64,000 nt of DNA from Alphaproteobacteria bacterium MarineAlpha11_Bin1 (lineage in GTDB: Bacteria; Pseudomonadota; Alphaproteobacteria; MPNO01; UBA830), in contig PTJZ01000010.1 in NCBI GenBank assembly GCA_002937455.1, forward strand, positions 1 through 64,000. Reading direction: 5' to 3'. Under the pieces are notes generated by a model. That model made no database searches. It was not told where the DNA came from and worked only from the letters and a program-made list of their open reading frames with translations. The translations under genes were made by a program, and so were the position numbers. Below, piece by piece: positions 61,680 through 64,000 of the stretch; within the stretch, counting starts at the first letter, position 1; each line of letters begins with the position of its first letter.

Positions 61680-62751
61680 GTCGGCATCGCCGCCACATCA
61701 TAAAAATCGCCCGGAGAAAACGGGTAATAACGCGGTAGGCAGAAAAGACGTCGATCGTAAAGAACGCCTGTTCGCCGCACTGGACTTGGGAACCAATAAC
61801 TGTAGGTTGTTGATTGCCCAGCCTGAAGGGTGCGGATTCCGAGTAATTGACGGTTTTTCGCGTGTAGTTCGACTTGGCGAGGGTGTCGGCGAAGCAGGGA
61901 CGCTTTCTGAGGCGGCCATAGAGAGAACGATTGATGCCCTCAAAATCTGCGCCAACAAAATATCCCGCCGTCGGGTATCGAATGGTCGGTACGTTGCCAC
62001 ACAAGCAGCCCGATCGGCCCGAAATAGCGATTATTTTATTCGCAGGGTAAAGGATGAAACCGGGATAGAAATGGAAATCATTTCTTCTCGCGAGGAGGCA
62101 GAGCTAACACTAACAGGATGTTTCTCTCTTTTGGAGCCTTCATACGAGTATGTACTGATGTTTGATGTTGGCGGGGGAAGTGCGGAATTTGTGTGGGCAC
62201 GGATATTAAAAATGGGAGGGGCACAGATCCTAGGGTGGACGTCTCTTCCCTGTGGAGTTGTCACGTTGACAGAGACGCATGGTAGTAAAGAGTTTGCCCC
62301 TTTAGAGTATAAGTCTTTGGTATCTAGCGTGGTCGAAATAGTACGACCATTCGATTTGGAGTTTGGGATATCGGATAACATCGCCCGGGGTAGAGTGCAG
62401 ATGGTTGGCACCGCTGGAACGGTGACGACGGTGGCGGGTCTCGATATGTGTTTAGCACGATACGACCGTTCGCGTGTTGACGGAAGCTGGTTAAGTTTTG
62501 ATTCAGTCGGGCGTATTAGCCAAGCTCTTTCGACTCAGTCTTATGATGAACGTGCAGCTAATCCATGTATCGGTCACAACCGAGCGGATTTGGTCGTTGC
62601 TGGATGCGCCGTACTTGAGGCGGTTTGCCGAATTTGGCCTGCTGGGCGATTAAGAGTCGCGGACCGCGGCGTCCGAGAAGGGCTTCTCAGCGTGATGTCT
62701 GGACAGTCCAAGGCGACCTGCGATGGTGCGGCGACATTCGCCGCAGAATAG
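61678..62751 (+). CDS. Ppx/GppA-family phosphatase
   Basis: 357-residue exopolyphosphatase / guanosine-pentaphosphate phosphatase. FAALDLGTNNCRLLIAQP is the first actin-like phosphate loop, FDVGGGSAEF the second, TAGTVTTVAG the third; a helical domain follows. The start is a GTG seven bases after GGAGAGG. It would turn over polyphosphate or pppGpp. It is followed 9 bases on by rlmE, as in many alphaproteobacteria. Confidence 0.92.
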   Translation: MSASPPHHKNRPEKTGNNAVGRKDVDRKERLFAALDLGTNNCRLLIAQPEGCGFRVIDGFSRVVRLGEGVGEAGTLSEAAIERTIDALKICANKISRRRVSNGRYVATQAARSARNSDYFIRRVKDETGIEMEIISSREEAELTLTGCFSLLEPSYEYVLMFDVGGGSAEFVWARILKMGGAQILGWTSLPCGVVTLTETHGSKEFAPLEYKSLVSSVVEIVRPFDLEFGISDNIARGRVQMVGTAGTVTTVAGLDMCLARYDRSRVDGSWLSFDSVGRISQALSTQSYDERAANPCIGHNRADLVVAGCAVLEAVCRIWPAGRLRVADRGVREGLLSVMSGQSKATCDGAATFAAE

Positions 62752-62760
62752 AGAGCTAGT

Positions 62761-63501
62761 ATGGCTCGGCACTCCGGAAAAAAAGGTGGAAAGAAGAGAA
62801 AGCGCGTGGCGAGCGAGTTGACCGGGCGTAATATGCGTGTTCGCGTGAAGTCCGCACGCGGACGTAAATCCTCATCGACGCGCTGGCTCGACCGGCAACT
62901 TAATGACCCTTATGTTCATGAAGCGCGCAAGCGCGGTTACCGCTCGCGCGCTGCTTTCAAATTGCTGCAGCTCGATGAGCGATTCAATTTTCTTAAACGT
63001 GGACAACGCGTAGTCGACCTTGGCGCTGCCCCTGGAGGGTGGACCCAGATAGTGATGGAGAAAACCAAGCCATCGGAGAGCGGCGGTAAATTAATTGCGG
63101 TTGATATTCAGGAAATGGAAAGCCTAGTCGGGGTAGATACCTTGGTTCTTGATATCTGCTTACCCGAATCATCCCGTACCCTTCGAGAGCTTCTAGGAGC
63201 TCCTGCTGACGTCATTCTTAGTGATATGGCTGCTACCATCACCGGGCATAAGTCTACCGATCACCTACGGACAATGGCACTTTGCGAAGAAGCTCACACC
63301 TTGGCTACGGAGACGCTAGTGGATGGTGGTATACTAGTAATGAAGGCATTCGCCGGTGGCGCCCATGCTGACTTGATGCGATCCCTGAACCGGGATTTTA
63401 ATAAGTTACATACTGTCAAGCCGGATGCATCGCGACCAGAAAGCGCGGAGACCTATATAGTCGCAACTGGATTCAGGTCTCGTCAAGAGAGGGATTCCTA
63501 A
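62761..63501 (+). CDS. rlmE: 23S rRNA (uridine-2552 2'-O) methyltransferase
   Basis: 246-residue FtsJ/RrmJ methyltransferase. The catalytic K-D-K-E tetrad is visible as K67 (RAAFKLLQ), D155 (VILSDMAAT), K195 (LVMKAFAGG) and E230 (ESAETYIV). DLGAAPGGWTQ at 86-96 binds S-adenosylmethionine. A basic N-terminus suits ribosome binding. It acts on the large ribosomal subunit. Confidence 0.96.
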   Translation: MARHSGKKGGKKRKRVASELTGRNMRVRVKSARGRKSSSTRWLDRQLNDPYVHEARKRGYRSRAAFKLLQLDERFNFLKRGQRVVDLGAAPGGWTQIVMEKTKPSESGGKLIAVDIQEMESLVGVDTLVLDICLPESSRTLRELLGAPADVILSDMAATITGHKSTDHLRTMALCEEAHTLATETLVDGGILVMKAFAGGAHADLMRSLNRDFNKLHTVKPDASRPESAETYIVATGFRSRQERDS

Positions 63502-63597
63502 AGACCCTCAGTTTTGATTCCCTAGGAACACCAATTTATTTGGGATTCGACTCGCCTGTGTATATTATAAAACGCCACTCAAACAATAGGTGGTGGG

Positions 63598-64000
63598 ATG
63601 AAAATCCGCGACGCACTTACCTTCGACGATATACTTTTGGTGCCCGCAGAATCGGCCATCCTCCCCCACGAAGCAGAGACACGTACGAGGCTGACCCGCT
63701 CTATCGAGCTTGGTATTCCTCTCGTATCGGCGGCAATGGATACAGTTACTGAGGCTAATATGGCTATCGCCATGGCCCAGGCTGGTGGTATCGGGGTCCT
63801 GCATAAGAATATGAATATTTCTGCGCAAGCGGATCAAGTTCGGGCAGTAAAGAAATTCGAATCAGGAATGGTGGTGAATCCGGTAACGATCGCGCCGGAC
63901 CAAACTCTAGCGGATGCCCTGGCACTGATGGAGGGTTATCGTATTTCCGGTATTCCCGTCGTGGAACGCAAGGGCGGTAAGCTAGTTGGAATTTTAACGA
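63598..64000 (+). CDS. guaB: IMP dehydrogenase, 5' part (runs off the window)
   Basis: The first 134 codons of IMP dehydrogenase, continuing beyond the window. [19 protein letters not shown] (in part), [19 protein letters not shown] and [14 protein letters not shown] are the N-terminal barrel motifs, and the [17 protein letters not shown] region begins the CBS domains. It oxidises IMP to XMP in guanine nucleotide synthesis. GGTGG lies before the ATG. Confidence 0.95.
   Translation, partial: MKIRDALTFDDILLVPAESAILPHEAETRTRLTRSIELGIPLVSAAMDTVTEANMAIAMAQAGGIGVLHKNMNISAQADQVRAVKKFESGMVVNPVTIAPDQTLADALALMEGYRISGIPVVERKGGKLVGILT

Noticed and set aside
61561..62004. 147-codon minus-strand ORF opposite Ppx
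   Set aside because: Overlaps the conserved actin-like loop of the Ppx gene and has no family match.
1..64000. tRNA, rRNA, CRISPR, transposase, integrase or phage genes
   Set aside because: No matching structures, repeat arrays or protein motifs were seen on either strand.

Overview
The window reads as a chromosomal segment of an alphaproteobacterium, probably Rhodospirillales-like. Supporting signs are a recA-alaS pair, an rlmE next to a Ppx/GppA gene, guaB, hopanoid-type hpnD, and TRAP and TAXI uptake proteins. No rRNA, tRNA, CRISPR array, insertion sequence, integrase or phage gene was seen. No recognisable transcription regulator was seen in the first 46 kb.

Layout. 0.1-46.5 kb is a dense catabolic region for aromatic or heteroaromatic acids. 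It starts with a lone TAXI binding protein and the first of three molybdenum-hydroxylase large subunits. A decayed amidohydrolase follows, then indolepyruvate:ferredoxin oxidoreductase (iorBA), which is divergent from a second Mo-hydroxylase gene. Next come a two-subunit Rieske ring-hydroxylating dioxygenase, a complete DctPQM TRAP importer and a third Mo-hydroxylase subunit. A CoA-ester side-chain module follows (enoyl-CoA hydratase, SDR, feruloyl-CoA-synthase-type ligase), with an extradiol dioxygenase, an enol-lactonase-like hydrolase and an isochorismatase-type hydrolase. After these lie an orphan dioxygenase beta subunit, an active-site-deficient SDR, a VOC protein, a four-domain rhodanese protein, an LLM flavin oxidoreductase, an MTHFR-like protein, a second CoA ligase and an MFS carrier. 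After hpnD there is a second oxygenase operon: a small HTH-like protein, a VanA-type Rieske oxygenase, SDR, cupin, alpha/beta hydrolase, a 59-codon coupled ORF, an atypical SDR, a ThDP enzyme and an aspartate-dehydrogenase-like protein. The region ends with an AhpD-like protein, a divergent GroEL, a DMT transporter and a CnbZ-like deaminase.

46.8-64 kb is mostly housekeeping: recA, alaS, a 457-residue protein I do not recognise, a LOG-family hydrolase, a dihaem cytochrome c, a LysM protein, an RND efflux pair followed by an acyl-CoA ligase, Ppx/GppA, rlmE and the 5' part of guaB.

Reading of the system (inference): acids are imported by the TRAP/TAXI/MFS proteins and activated as CoA esters or oxidised from 2-oxo acids by IorAB. 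Rings are hydroxylated by Mo-hydroxylases and Rieske oxygenases and opened by the extradiol enzyme. Products are then processed by hydrolases, SDRs and a possible 2-aminomuconate deaminase, which hints at a nitrogen-containing aromatic. The private GroEL may serve these oxygenases. The points most worth a second look are the Mo-hydroxylase large subunits without small subunits, the cluster-embedded GroEL, the coupled 59-aa ORF missed by length cut-offs, the amidohydrolase relic, and a long perfect hairpin inside a hydrolase gene.
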